Of a DNA stretch of 64,000 nt, positions 1-9,846 are shown in pieces. The position numbers and the translations under genes were made by a program. The notes under the pieces were generated by a model. The model was not told where the DNA came from. It searched no databases and worked only from the letters and a program-made list of their open reading frames with translations. Each line of letters starts with the position of its first letter. Within the stretch, counting starts at the first letter, position 1. The DNA comes from Dugong dugon (lineage: Eukaryota > Chordata > Mammalia > Sirenia > Dugongidae). Where the stretch lies: NCBI GenBank assembly GCA_030035585.1, contig CM057471.1, forward strand, positions 67,232,319 to 67,296,318, in the 5' to 3' direction.

Positions 1-729
1 TTCACTCAATGACCAGCAGCTGAAGGCAAACATAGCGTGGTGGCCCTAATGCAGGCATAGAAGAGCACAATGAGGGCACAGGTGCCTAGTATGAGAAAGC
101 CACCCTGCAAGAATATGGCCAGGTTATTGGAAAGTGTGTCTGAGCAACGGGCTCGAAGAAGTGGTCCGTGGTCACAGAAGAAGTAAGGAAAGTTAACATT
201 GCCCCTATCATCCCAAACCCAGCAGAGGCGCAGAAGGAGTCCCACATGCCACATGGTGTGCAGTATGGATACCACCCAACTAAAGGCCAGTAAGTGGGCA
301 CAGAGTTGCTGATTCATCATCGAATGGTAGTGCAGAAGGTCACAGATGGCCGCACAGCAATCCAGAGCCACGACAGAAATGAGAAGTGTGTCTGTAATTT
401 CAAATGCATAGAAGAACAAACCGGGCCAAGCATCAGGCAGTAGGAATGGCTGGGTAATCCGAGATGAGATGGGACAACAACTGGGGCAGGATGACTGCGG
501 ACAGTCCCATGTCCAACACAGAGAGGCCACGGAGTAGACAGTACATAGGTGACTGGAGCCTGGAGTCCATGTAAATGAGCAGCACCAGAGTCATGTTCCT
601 CATTATGGGAGTCAGGTAAATAGGAACAGGAGGAACAGGAGAAACAGGAGACTGTGGGGAAACTCTGGCTCTAGATAGCCCAAGGAGCAGGAAGACTGGA
701 GAATGTGAAACATTAGGGGCATCGCACAT
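1..729 (-). pseudogene. OR1B1: OR1B1-like olfactory receptor pseudogene, partial (3' part outside window)
   Basis: Class A GPCR of the OR family, read right to left. The first frame (729 down to about 433) starts with an ATG and gives an OR amino terminus ending in TM2/ECL1 residues (SPMYCLLRGLSVLDMGLS). The rest lies in another frame (about 530 to 6), so there is a frameshift near 425-440. That second frame has FFYAFEITDTLL, AICDLLHYHSMM, FFCDHGPLLRARCSD and LPSAAG, in OR order through TM3 to the start of TM6. The DRY motif reads DCC, and an in-frame TGA at 6-8 follows LPSAAGH, before the KAFSTC motif. The TM1 region is altered by a run of imperfect GGAACA units (about 625-655). The wording matches my memory of human OR1B1, and the minus strand next to plus-strand OR1L genes fits the human order. 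The carboxy-terminal third lies beyond base 1. Nonfunctional with high certainty; subfamily fairly sure. Confidence 0.85.
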
Positions 730-1131
730 AATGAGAGATAATGAGCCTGTCTGAGATAGTTTGAATCAAAAAGTAAATCATGGGTCAGTGATTAGGGGTC
801 CTAAGTATTCTACTTAATTTAGCTATGTTATTCAATCTCTTTAAACATTTGGAATCAACTCTGATCCAACTATGACCTTTCCTCTAGATCTAGTACTTCA
901 CTCCCTTAATTTATTATAGAATTTTCTCCCTTATTTCTTCCTTTTCTCCCACTCTAGTGGCTCCTTCCATCTAATCCACAATTCCTGCTAAAGTCTCTCC
1001 TACAATGAAAAATTCTTCATTCAATCTTGTCTTCACATCCAACTACTGCTTTATCTCCTTCCAATGGCAAACCCCATGAAAGAATTACCTATACTCACCT
1101 GTCTCCAGTTCCTCAACTTCTATTCACACAT
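730..1131. other. intergenic, nothing recognised
   Basis: AT-rich sequence upstream of the OR1B1-like pseudogene start. No frame resembles a known protein and no named repeat was recognised. Confidence 0.4.
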
Positions 1132-1308
1132 TCTTCTTGTTGTTGTTAGGTGCTGTTGAGTCAGTTCTGACTCATAGCGACCCTATGTCCAACAGAACGA
1201 ATCACTGCCCAGTCCTGCACCATCCTCACAATCATTGTTATGCTTGAGCCCATTGTTGCAGCCACTGTTTCAGTCCATCTCGCTGAGGGTCTTCCTCTTT
1301 TTATCTGA
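1132..1308 (-). mobile_element. AfroSINE, long variant, minus orientation
   Basis: On the plus strand this begins with GTT repeats and GTTAGGTGCTGTTGAGTCAG, then the ACTCATAGCGACCCTATG block shared by all AfroSINEs. It continues with a body containing CCATCCTCACAATCATTG and AGCCCATTGTTGCAGCCACTG, ending at CTTCCTCTTTTT. The same body recurs at 33412 and 55418. In the minus orientation it ends with the AACAACAACA-type tail expected of the SINE. Confidence 0.85.
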
Positions 1309-1604
1309 ATCTCTACTTAACATCTTAGCTCACTGCGATCTGTCTTCCAACCTTAACACACTCAAGTCTTGAATGAAGACCTAATTGACAAACCCAATTA
1401 CTTTTTTCAAGTCATCCACCTTGACTTCCTTGCCATATGACACTGCCGACTATCCTTCTAAACATTCTCTCCTCTCTGGACTCCCATAACTGTTCTCTGG
1501 TGTGATTTCACTTATTAGACCACTGCTTCTCTGGCTTTTTCAAAGGATTCTCTTTCTCTACCTATCTTTTAAATGTCAGTGCTCTTCAAGGTTCTGCAGA
1601 TCTC

Positions 1605-2045
1605 TTTGGGTAGAGTTGACATCTTAAAGATATTAAGTCTTCCAATCCATGAACATGGATGTCTTTCCATTTATTTATGACTCTTTTAATTACTTTCAAC
1701 AATGGTTTATATATGTCAGTGTACAAAACTTTCACCTCCTTGGGCAAACTTATTCCTAGGTATTTTATTTTTATATGCTATTGTTTTCTTGATTTCTTTT
1801 CATTTTGTTCATTGCTTCTGTATAGAAACACAACATATTTTAGCACATAGATATTGTAGCATGCAACTTTTCTAAACCTGTTGATTAGCTTTAGTAGCTT
1901 TCTTGTGGAAAATTTGGGATTTCCTGTCTTCAGGATTATATTTCTGTGAATGTAGATAGTTTTACTTCTTTTAGAATTTATTGCCTTTTTTTTTTTTTTT
2001 TTGCCTAATTTCTCTGGCTATAACTTCCAGTACAATGTTGAATAA
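1605..2045 (-). mobile_element. old L1 ORF2 fragment
   Basis: On the plus strand it has the reverse complement of the L1 ORF2 stretch after the reverse transcriptase core: GACATCTTAAAGATATTAAG, TCTTCCAATCCATGAACATG, and a CTTATTCCTAGGTATTTTAT block. The frame is broken and divergence is high, so this is an ancient copy. A T-run at 1987-2002 interrupts it. Confidence 0.7.
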
Positions 2046-4586
2046 CAGTGTGTGAGGAACTCTGTTGAGCATTAAGGATATAATGATACAGAGACTGCCT
2101 CTGTAATGGAGCTTCTACTCTGGTTAGGATAAAAGATAAAACATAATTTCAAGTGCAACAACAAAAAAAGTGTAAACAACAAAAGAAAACTACAGTGCCA
2201 AATGATAGCTTTATTAGCCCTACTTTAAGAGTGGATGACTGAGATTATAAAAAGGGACTCTTTCTCCATTCCTGAAGCCCACTTTTCAGACAAAGATAAG
2301 ACAGGCCTATAAAACAAAAAATAATACACATGAGGAATGTGTTTCTTAGTTCAGTCAAGCATACTAGACCAAATGGGCAGCTTCTGTTCAAAAACAGATG
2401 AGAAGGCAAGAAGGGACAGGAACTGGACAGATGGACACAGGGAACGCTGGGTGGAAAGCAGAAGCATGCTGTCACATTGTGGGGATTGCAATCAAAGTCA
2501 CAAAGCAATATACATATAAATTTTTGACTGAGAAATTAACCTGAGCTATAAGCTTTCACCTAAAGCAGAATAAAAAAAAGAAAGAAAGGAAAAATAAACT
2601 AAAAAAAAAAGGAGGGGACTGTTTCTGATGAAGTCTTCCTTTTTCTGGTTCCCTGAAAATCCTGTTTTTTGTGAAATTTTGTCTTCATTTACAGAGTAAA
2701 TGGCAGATGTTTATCTAAATTTTCCTTGTTGTGGTACTTGGTACAATAGCTAAGAACATTCATTTAATCCTGGTCATGACAACAACCAATGTTATTATTT
2801 AAGGTACTATCATTTATCTCACTGTGAAATGGGCATAACAATAGGGCATATCTTCAAGAATTTATATTAGTATTATGTGCGTGGAATGTATTAAGCATCC
2901 AATCTATTGTATTTATTATTTGTTATTTCATGGAGAAGTTGGGACAGGGCACAAGTCAGGCACCATGGGATCAGGACCAATTATATACAAGGGGAAGGAA
3001 GGAGACTGTTACTGATTTGATATAGATTAAGAGTGTCACTTTCTCTTGTGGAACCAAGTCTGGCCTTGGATGGATGGTACAGGAATTGAATTCAGACAGG
3101 CCAGTGGAATGGAGGCAAAAGCCACAAGACTCTATGGATACTAATATAGGGACTGAGGTCAACCCTGTAACATGTACATTGTTCAGAGTATGTGACAACA
3201 TGAGCTGCATATGAGTTCTAAATACATAGAAACGTCTAAAAAAGGATTGCTTCGTCAAGTGGGAACAGCAAGGCCATTGTAGTTCAGATCCATGAACAGC
3301 CCCCTCACTGCAGTTTCACTGCAAGTTTCCTAGCAAGTCTTCCTCTCTTACAGCACTTGAGAGGCTTTGTCCAAAACTGTTTGTTTCTGCTGCCCCAAAA
3401 TGTGGCTTATCTTGCTTATCTCTCATAGCATACTCCTTGCTTTGAATCTGATTATTGCTTTCTTCCTGCAGCCACTGTTTTGACATTTGGGGATTTTGCT
3501 TCTTTCTCTGATGGCTGCATTACCTGGGACTTGGTGTTCAATCACCATTTTTCATACATATACAACAGCAGGTAAGATTTTGTCAATAATCCTTCTGATT
3601 CAAGCACCTAAGACCCCAGACTAGACCCCAACCAAGGCCAGAATGTGGGCGTGTAGAACAACAGACCTGGATACTAGCTCTAAATGACAGTGAAAGAAGT
3701 TGAAGAAGGAGCCTTGTGTAGTGCCTGGGCCACCTTCCCTCTGTCCTGATCTGCCTCCTACCCAGAACTGGTTCTGTATGATTATAAACTCTTATTGAGA
3801 TACAGGATTAGACACATCCTCTTCACCAAACCAGGCCCTGAAACTGTCTCAAATTAAATAAGAGGTTTAAAGTATCTTCTGTCTTTTATGTGCCATTAAA
3901 TTTTATTTCTAATTTTTTCTCCATACCTCAACAGGATTATGTTTTTAAATTATTAATTGAGTTATTTCTCCATCTCCTTCCTGACTCCATCCATTTTAAA
4001 GTCTTTTAATGGATCCACTTTGTCTTCAGGACAAAGTCCGAATTCCTCATTTGATCTTGAAGACATCTTACAATTTGATCAGTGACTATTTGACCATGGT
4101 GTTCTCTTTATCTGTATATCTCTACATACCTACCTCTATCTATCTCCCAGCTTAGTGCACTCTTCTCTCTCCCTGTAAGGCTATTCTCCTGATGAACTTC
4201 CAGTCATATTTTGAGAAACTTTCCCTGATCATTCAAAACTGATCTAGTTACTCTTTATAGATGTACCAAGTACATCCCTCTATCATAGCATCCATCACAC
4301 TATTGTAAGAACACTTAAATTTCCATCTGTACTTCTAATCTGTAAGCTTTAGGGTAGAGGCTGTGTCACATTTCTTTTGTATCCTCAGTACACATCCAGT
4401 ATCTAGCACACATTATATGCTTTTCACTGGATAATTACCTTAACAAACATGTAAATAAACCTGATCATACTTCATATATGATCAAGGTCAGCTACTTTTT
4501 TATATTCTTTAAGGTCTTCCAATCTCCCTTGGCTTATCTTATATGGAGGCTGTCAGGAAGAGGGCTTTGTGAATGCTCAAAAATTA
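2046..4586. other. intergenic, no gene seen
   Basis: About 2.5 kb without a credible coding frame. An A-rich stretch lies at 2570-2613. Diffuse old-repeat character (L2/MIR-like wording near 2040-2130), but nothing I can name with confidence. Confidence 0.4.
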
Positions 4587-4591
4587 GAGAC

Positions 4592-5116
4592 TGTCATGGA
4601 CTGAATTGTTTCTCCCTCAAATTTGTGTATCAGTTTGGCTGGGCCATGATTCCCAGCATTGTGTGATTGTCCACCATTTTGTCATCTGATGTGATTTTCC
4701 TATGTGTTGTAAATCCTATCTCTATGATGTTGATGAGATGGGTTAGTGGCAGTTATGTTAATGAGGCAGGACTCAATCTACAAGACTGGATTGTGTCTTA
4801 AGCAAATTTCTTTTGAGATATAAAAGACAGAAGAAAGCAGAGAGACATGGGGGACCTCGTACCACCAAGAAAGAAGCACCAGAAGCATAGGGTGTCCTTT
4901 GGACCCAGTGTCCCTACACTGAGAAGCTCCTTGACCAGGGGAAGATTTATGACAAGGACTTTGCCCCAGAGCCAACAGAGAGAGAAAGCTTTCCTCTGGA
5001 GCTGGCACCCTGAATTTGGACTTCTGACCTCCTAAACTGTGAGAGAACAAATTTCTGTTTGTTAAAGCCATCCACTTGTGGTATTTCTGTTGTATCAGTA
5101 GTAGATAACTAAGACA
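4592..5116 (+). mobile_element. solo LTR, ERVL-MaLR type
   Basis: A 525-base element that starts TGTCATGGACTGAATTG and ends ATAACTAAGACA. It is flanked by GAGAC (4587-4591) and GAGGC (5117-5121), a 5-base target duplication with one mismatch. The overall plan matches MLT1-like LTRs of the MaLR group: TG...CA ends, CCATTTTGTCATCTGATGTG, and a distal TGTGGTATTTCTGTTGTATC block. Two sister copies lie at 46875-47424 and 60900-61401. No internal retroviral genes are adjacent. Confidence 0.75.
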
Positions 5117-5121
5117 GAGGC

Positions 5122-5958
5122 AGAGAAACTGTTCAGCAACACCTGGGAACTGATTATGCCAGTTCTAGCCAGGTTCTTTTTGTCTGTTCCTTTTTTAGGA
5201 CCTAGTCCGGCTCTAAGTGATTCTCCATGACTCCTGGATCTGCTCTCCTGGCTCTTAGTTCTACACTCTGAATCCTTTTAAGTAATAAATGGTCTGGAAT
5301 TACAGCTGAGAAGCTTTCTGAGCCTGATTCCTGCCCATAGGAGATTGAGGATCCTGAGGACTCCTTTCATTTTGAACTGTGTCTGTCCTTTACAGTTTAG
5401 AATGGAGATGCTCCCACTGGTACAATTCTCTTTTAAAACTGTATTTCTTATTACTGTTACTGGGGTTCATTCTATTACACAAAAATCACATTCATATGTC
5501 TCTCGGATGAACCTCTATCTTGAGCTGAGTCACTATGCTATGGGACAACAACCTGAAAGTTCATAAAAACCCTCATGTCTAGCAGAGGGTGTCTAAGATG
5601 TACGTATTTAATATTTTAGTAACCCTATTGATTACCTGAGGGGATCTATAAGGACTATCTTAAATCATTCAGAGGTCTTAACAAAGGGTCTTATAGCTTC
5701 ACCCTTGACTTCTTCTTTACTTTGAGGCCATGTCTTACTTTGTTACCATTTTTCTGGATATAAGTGTCATATTGGGTATCACATAGTTCCTCTAAATCCT
5801 GCTAAAAAAATTAAGCAATTCCTTTTTTAGATCATCTCTATTTTTACCTTATCATACGTAACTAAAAGAAACAAATTTATACTTTAAATAGTCTTCCTGG
5901 ATTCCTCCTTAGCTAAACCTACAAGTTAATTAGCTGTATTATTATTTCACACATTATT
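5122..5958. other. intergenic, nothing recognised
   Basis: No credible gene; AT-rich single-copy-looking sequence between the LTR and the SINE. Confidence 0.4.
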
Positions 5959-5969
5959 ATAGACAATAA

Positions 5970-6143
5970 GGAAACCCTGATGGCATAGTGGTTAAGAGTG
6001 ACGTCTACTAACCAAAAGGTTGGCAGTTCAAATCCACCAGATGCTCCTTGGAAACTCTATGGGGCAGTTCTACTCTGTCCTATAGGTTTGCTATGAGTCG
6101 GAAATGACTCAACGGCAATGGGTTGTTTTTTTTTTTTTTTTTT
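5970..6143 (+). mobile_element. AfroSINE (tRNA-derived), with target duplication
   Basis: Starts GAAACCCTGATGGCATAGTG, has the tRNA-like A/B-box region (TGGTTAAGAG, GTTCAAATCC), then the AfroSINE body (GGGGCAGTTCTACTCTGTCC, CTATGAGTCGGAAATGACTC) and a T-rich tail to 6143. The 11-base ATAGACAATAA occurs on both sides (5959-5969 and 6145-6155), so both ends are well defined. Confidence 0.92.
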
Positions 6144-6324
6144 AATAGACAATAATGTTGCCAAATTTCCTACCAACATAACAGGACTTGCCTTATTTCA
6201 TATCTCCGATAACATTTTCTTAATGGCTTTTCAAGCCTTAACTAACAGACTCCTTTATACTCTTCCATCTTCTATCCACTGCCTGGTCCCAAAACCAATG
6301 TCACATGCTTAGATATTTCATATA

Positions 6325-7080
6325 GCAGCATCCCACTTCCAGTACCAATATATGTATCAGTTAGAGTATGAACTACTATAAGGCAAGCAGAACTAATATG
6401 AGTGATGTAAATTAAGGGATTTAATATAGGGATTAGACTTTACACAACAATGAGAGGAGCTGGAGAAGTAAAGATCTGGAAGGGGATGGTTGGAAAATCA
6501 GAGAAAAATTAGAAACCCTGGACCATGAAGGGGAGTTGGTGAGGAATTCTATGGAAAGTTGCTACTGTTGCATCTGGAGGTGAGTATGAAGTTACTGTAA
6601 ATCAGCCTGGCAGACTGTTGGGATAAAAAGCTAGCCATGAATTTGTGGAGAGAGTATACAATAGAACCTATGAGGTCAAGCCACATTCTCACCTCACCTA
6701 ACACTAAATGACATGGGTGGCCTAGAGAAGAAGGTGGTGCCTTTTACCACAGAGCTGCACGCACATCTGCCCAGGACTCAAAAAAGCTAAAGGAAGAGAT
6801 CCAGTGGGAGCTGAAAGGAATTGGGGGCCTGGCTGCTGACCAGTGCCCAGGACATGAACCAGCAGATCAGTGACAATGTATATAAGCTGCAAAAGTGCCT
6901 AGGGCCCTGCACCAATCATCAAACTGTAAAAGCTTCTGTTTATCTTATTTCTGCCTTCCAAATCTCACAGTTTTCTCATGTGACCCACCCTTCCCCTGAA
7001 TCATATAGGGTAGTCCATGCTGGGAAATATGTCTCCATACTTAGCTAGGTTAATACAGTGCAAAACCATAACAGATTCCA
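6325..7080 (+). mobile_element. old L1-3'-end-like repeat, copy 1, carrying an ApoA-IV-like segment
   Basis: Begins at a TACCAATATATGTATCAGTT block, continues through AAGGGATTTAATATAGGGAT and GGAGCTGGAGAAG, and ends with CTGGGAAATATGTC and TTAGCTAGGTTAATACAGTG. These are the kinds of blocks I know from old eutherian L1 3' ends (GTATCAGTTAGGGTT ... AGCCAAGTTGACACA). A second, inverted copy lies at about 7720-8420 and shares both flanking blocks and the interior. The interior (6712-6935) encodes an apolipoprotein-like fragment that I do not expect in an L1 3' end. Boundaries are approximate. Confidence 0.6.
6712..6935 (+). pseudogene. apolipoprotein A-IV-like fragment, copy 1 (frameshifted)
   Basis: The plus strand translates as LNDMGGLEKKVVPFTTELHA then HLPR, and after a frame change as DSKKLKEEIQWELKGIG. 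A further frame change gives QDMNQQISDNVYKLQKCLGP. From memory, mature ApoA-IV has GDLQKKLVPFATELHERL, AKDSEKLKEEIGKELEEL and NEVSQKIGDNLRELQQRL in the same order, so three consecutive blocks match with no rearrangement. ApoA-IV is a lipid-binding plasma protein built of 22-residue amphipathic helices. Two frameshifts and no start or signal peptide mean it cannot encode a product. It lies inside a dispersed repeat, so it may be a captured segment rather than a local gene relic. Confidence 0.6.
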
Positions 7081-7189
7081 ACTAGGGGCATCAAAGGAAG
7101 CTTCCTGGATGAGGCAGATTTTGAGCCTTAAAGTATTAATAGAATATAAATAGATACACAAGGCAGAGGGGAATTCTATTATTAAAGTG

Positions 7190-7334
7190 GAAAGCCCTGG
7201 TGGCACAGTGGTTAATAGCTCAGCTGTTCCTTGGAAACCCCATGGGGCAGTTCTACTCTGTCTTATAGGGTCGCTGTGAGTTGGGATTGACTCGACAGCA
7301 ACAGGTTTTGTCTGGTTTTTGGTTTTTGGTTTGG
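7190..7334 (+). mobile_element. AfroSINE, internally deleted
   Basis: Starts GGAAAGCCCTGGTGGCACAG, lacks most of the tRNA B-box region, then GGGGCAGTTCTACTCTGTCT, GGGTCGCTGTGAGTTGGG and a TTTTTGG-rich tail. The 3' end abuts the next SINE. Confidence 0.85.
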
Positions 7335-7347
7335 TTTATAAGCAAAG

Positions 7348-7568
7348 GAGAGGCCCCTAGGTGGTGAAAATTGTTTGTGTTCAATTACTAGCCTAAAGGT
7401 TAGTAGTTCAAACCCACTCAGCAGTGCTGCAGAAGACCTGGAAATCTGCTTCTGTAAAGATTATAGCCAAGAAAAACCTAAAGGAGCAGTTCTACTCTAT
7501 AACACATGAGGTCACCATGAGTCGGAATTGACTTGATAGCAACGGGTTTTGGTTTTTTTGTTTGTTTG
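7348..7568 (+). mobile_element. AfroSINE, long-headed variant, with target duplication
   Basis: The body reads GAGGCCCCTAGGTGGTG, AGTTCAAACCCACTCAGCAG, GATTATAGCCAAGAAAAACC and GAGTCGGAATTGACTTGATA, then a GTTT tail. The 13-base TTTATAAGCAAAG lies at 7335-7347 and again at 7569-7581, giving exact ends. The left duplication falls in the tail of the neighbouring SINE, so this copy inserted later. Confidence 0.92.
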
Positions 7569-7719
7569 TTTATAAGCAAAGATGCAGTGGTTTTAATATA
7601 CAAGATTGCTCAGAATGTGAAGAAGAGCTATGGGTAATGTCTGAAATATGATGTGAATGGATCCAGTTGGATTAGAAGCCTTGCCTGCTTATCATGTTGT
7701 ATGTCTGAAGTGGGAAGAA

Positions 7720-8420
7720 TGCCTAAGTGGGTGTGGTGGCTATTACTACTTACCTAAACTGGAATTATAGGATTTCCTTCCTTATATGATTTTGTGTTGA
7801 GATATTCGCACAAGATTTAGAAAGTGGAAATTAAGCAGCTGTCATTATACTCTGAAAGGTGTCACAAAACACTGCAGCTTTCTCACATTGTCATTAATTC
7901 TTTTGTCTCATCGAGTTGGCATGGGGCAACAGCTAGTCCCACAGGCCCACAGCCCCTCCAGCTCCTACTGGATGTCCTCCTTCTGCTTCTCCAAGTCCTG
8001 TACCAGATGCATGAGCAATGTGTTGGCAAAGTGTGCCAGTTTCTCCTGCAGGTCACTTGCATCATTGAGACAGGGGATAGTGTGTTCCATGTTTGTCCTC
8101 ATGAGTTCTATTTATCCTCATTGGTTCCAATTTGTCCTTATAGGTTCTAGTTTTTCCTCACTCTCCTCCACATCCATCTTTTCTTCCAAACTGCTGGCTC
8201 TGCTGACCTACAGAGAATTCAGGCCCTCCATAAGATGCAAAGTCTACAGCTTTCTATACATTTCTTCACTAGCTCCCACAATAAGGTCTAATCCCTATAA
8301 TAAATCTCTTATTCCATATCTCTCACAATGATTCTGCTTCTCTGATCAAACCCTAACTCATAGGTATTGTTGGTATAGGTTAAAAATGCAGCTGGTAGTG
8401 TTCTAGGTAGTTAAGGCAAG
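7720..8420 (-). mobile_element. old L1-3'-end-like repeat, copy 2 (inverted), carrying an ApoA-IV-like segment
   Basis: Read on the minus strand it has ACCAACAATACCTATGAGTT, AGAGATTTATTATAGGGATT, GGGAGCTAGTGAAG, then the apolipoprotein-like segment, then ATCATATAAGGAAGGAAATC and a degenerate ATTCCAGTTTAGGTAAG. Order and wording parallel copy 1 at 6325-7080, with divergence of the order of a third by eye. It faces copy 1 across two AfroSINEs. Ends are approximate. Confidence 0.6.
7860..8085 (-). pseudogene. apolipoprotein A-IV-like fragment, copy 2
   Basis: The minus strand reads LNDASDLQEKLAHFANTLLM then HLVQDLEKQKEDIQ, a stop, ELEGL, and further on RINDNVRKLQ. This follows the ApoA-IV order DLQKKLVPFATELHERL, DSEKLKEEIGKELEEL, KIGDNLRELQ (recalled). 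Copies 1 and 2 share LND before the first block and IQ-x-EL-x-G after the second, where human ApoA-IV differs, so they come from one source sequence. Internal stops rule out a product. Confidence 0.55.
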
Positions 8421-9846
8421 GACTGAAACTGACCTATGTGGCAGTAGACTTGGGGATGAGCATATCAGAGAGGAGTTCTAAGGTCAAGTCTATGACACTG
8501 TTTCATATTACAGATGCTTTCTTTAAGGCTGAGTTTATGGAAGCAGAGATAATCGGTGGCATCAGGATGCTGTAGTTGGTTTTTTCCCTTGGGGAGAAAA
8601 AAACTGAGTAATAGGGAGAGGTTGCACTGTGTTTATATGGGTCTGAGATAAACTTGACATGTGTTTACTGTATTCCTGCCCAGAACCCTGGCTTTCAATG
8701 ATTCTTTTACCAGGTATACTTATTGTCCATCTTAGTCAGCTGAACCAGGAGTATCTAGGCACTGCACAGGATCTTAGGAAATGTGGAGAGGAACACGGCC
8801 ATTTGGAGGAAAAGAGGGCATGAGCTATGCTCTTGGTTCCTTAGAGAAATACCTTTTATAAATGAAGAGATCAGTAGTTTGTTTTCTACTGGATTTCCCA
8901 ACTTATCTCCAGAGAGTTGGGGACAAAGGTGGCATAGTATGTTCCCTTGAAGAGGGTGTGCTGTATCTCACGACAGCTCCCTTAGATGGAAAGAACCCTG
9001 CAGGAGCTGGGAGGAGATCACTCAGACTCAAGAGGAGTTGGGTGCTTGTTAAAGATCAGGTCAGTCCTGGGCAGCTGTGCATATGTTTGAGATGATTAGA
9101 GAGACAAAGTTACACTTACAAACAAACACACTTGCACATATACACATACAACAATGTTAGAACCCACAAGTTGGGGGCCTTGGATAGAACATGTATAAAT
9201 ATAATAAAGGAATTCTATCCATGCCACATTGGATCTGAGTCTCTGTTCTCATCTTTTCTGACTTTCTAGAATAATAACTCTTATTAAGGATACACATATC
9301 ACAGTGAAGGGAAAGAAGAGACTGTATGGTAATATCAGAATTCAATGTTCAGATTTCAGGATAACTGGTGGGTGAAGAAGCAACTGAATTCAAGGAGAGG
9401 ATCATTCAAAGGCTGGTAAACAATTATCTAGGCAAGGTAATCCATCAAAATTTCTACACAGAAGGAGACTTTTCTCCATGCCCTATTCTATGCCTGAGCC
9501 ATATTACCCTGAATTGTCAGTCAGAATATGATAATCAGACAGAAAGCAAGGAGGTGAAAAGGGAGGACTCTATCTCTATAGCTAGCTTACTCGCTCTCTC
9601 ATTTTACCACCTCCATTCTATGATCTATTTTCCCAAGATCTCTAGGGAACTCAGATAAAAAGGAGATGGAAAAGTACATTTCACCCTTAATTCTCCACAT
9701 TACTGAAGGACAGCAGTAGTACAGACAAATATTATATTTATAATACCTCAGTGGGAGAATAAGGTTGGAGGATGTTTGGAGAATGCATGTGTCAAATGAT
9801 AGCAAAGTCTACAGATTTACAGTCTTGTTTAGGCAAAATCAAAACC
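8421..9846. other. 5' flank of the OR1L1-like gene
   Basis: No second gene or clear repeat. OR genes usually have one or more noncoding 5' exons in such a flank. A 3' splice-site-like TTGTTTAG ends 12 bases before the coding ATG at 9847, so at least part of this stretch is probably intron. Confidence 0.4.

Noticed and set aside
5990..6040. tRNA-like A and B boxes (TGGTTAAGAG, GTTCAAATCC)
   Set aside because: They are the tRNA-derived heads of AfroSINEs. There is no acceptor stem, and they continue directly into the SINE body, so this is not a tRNA gene.
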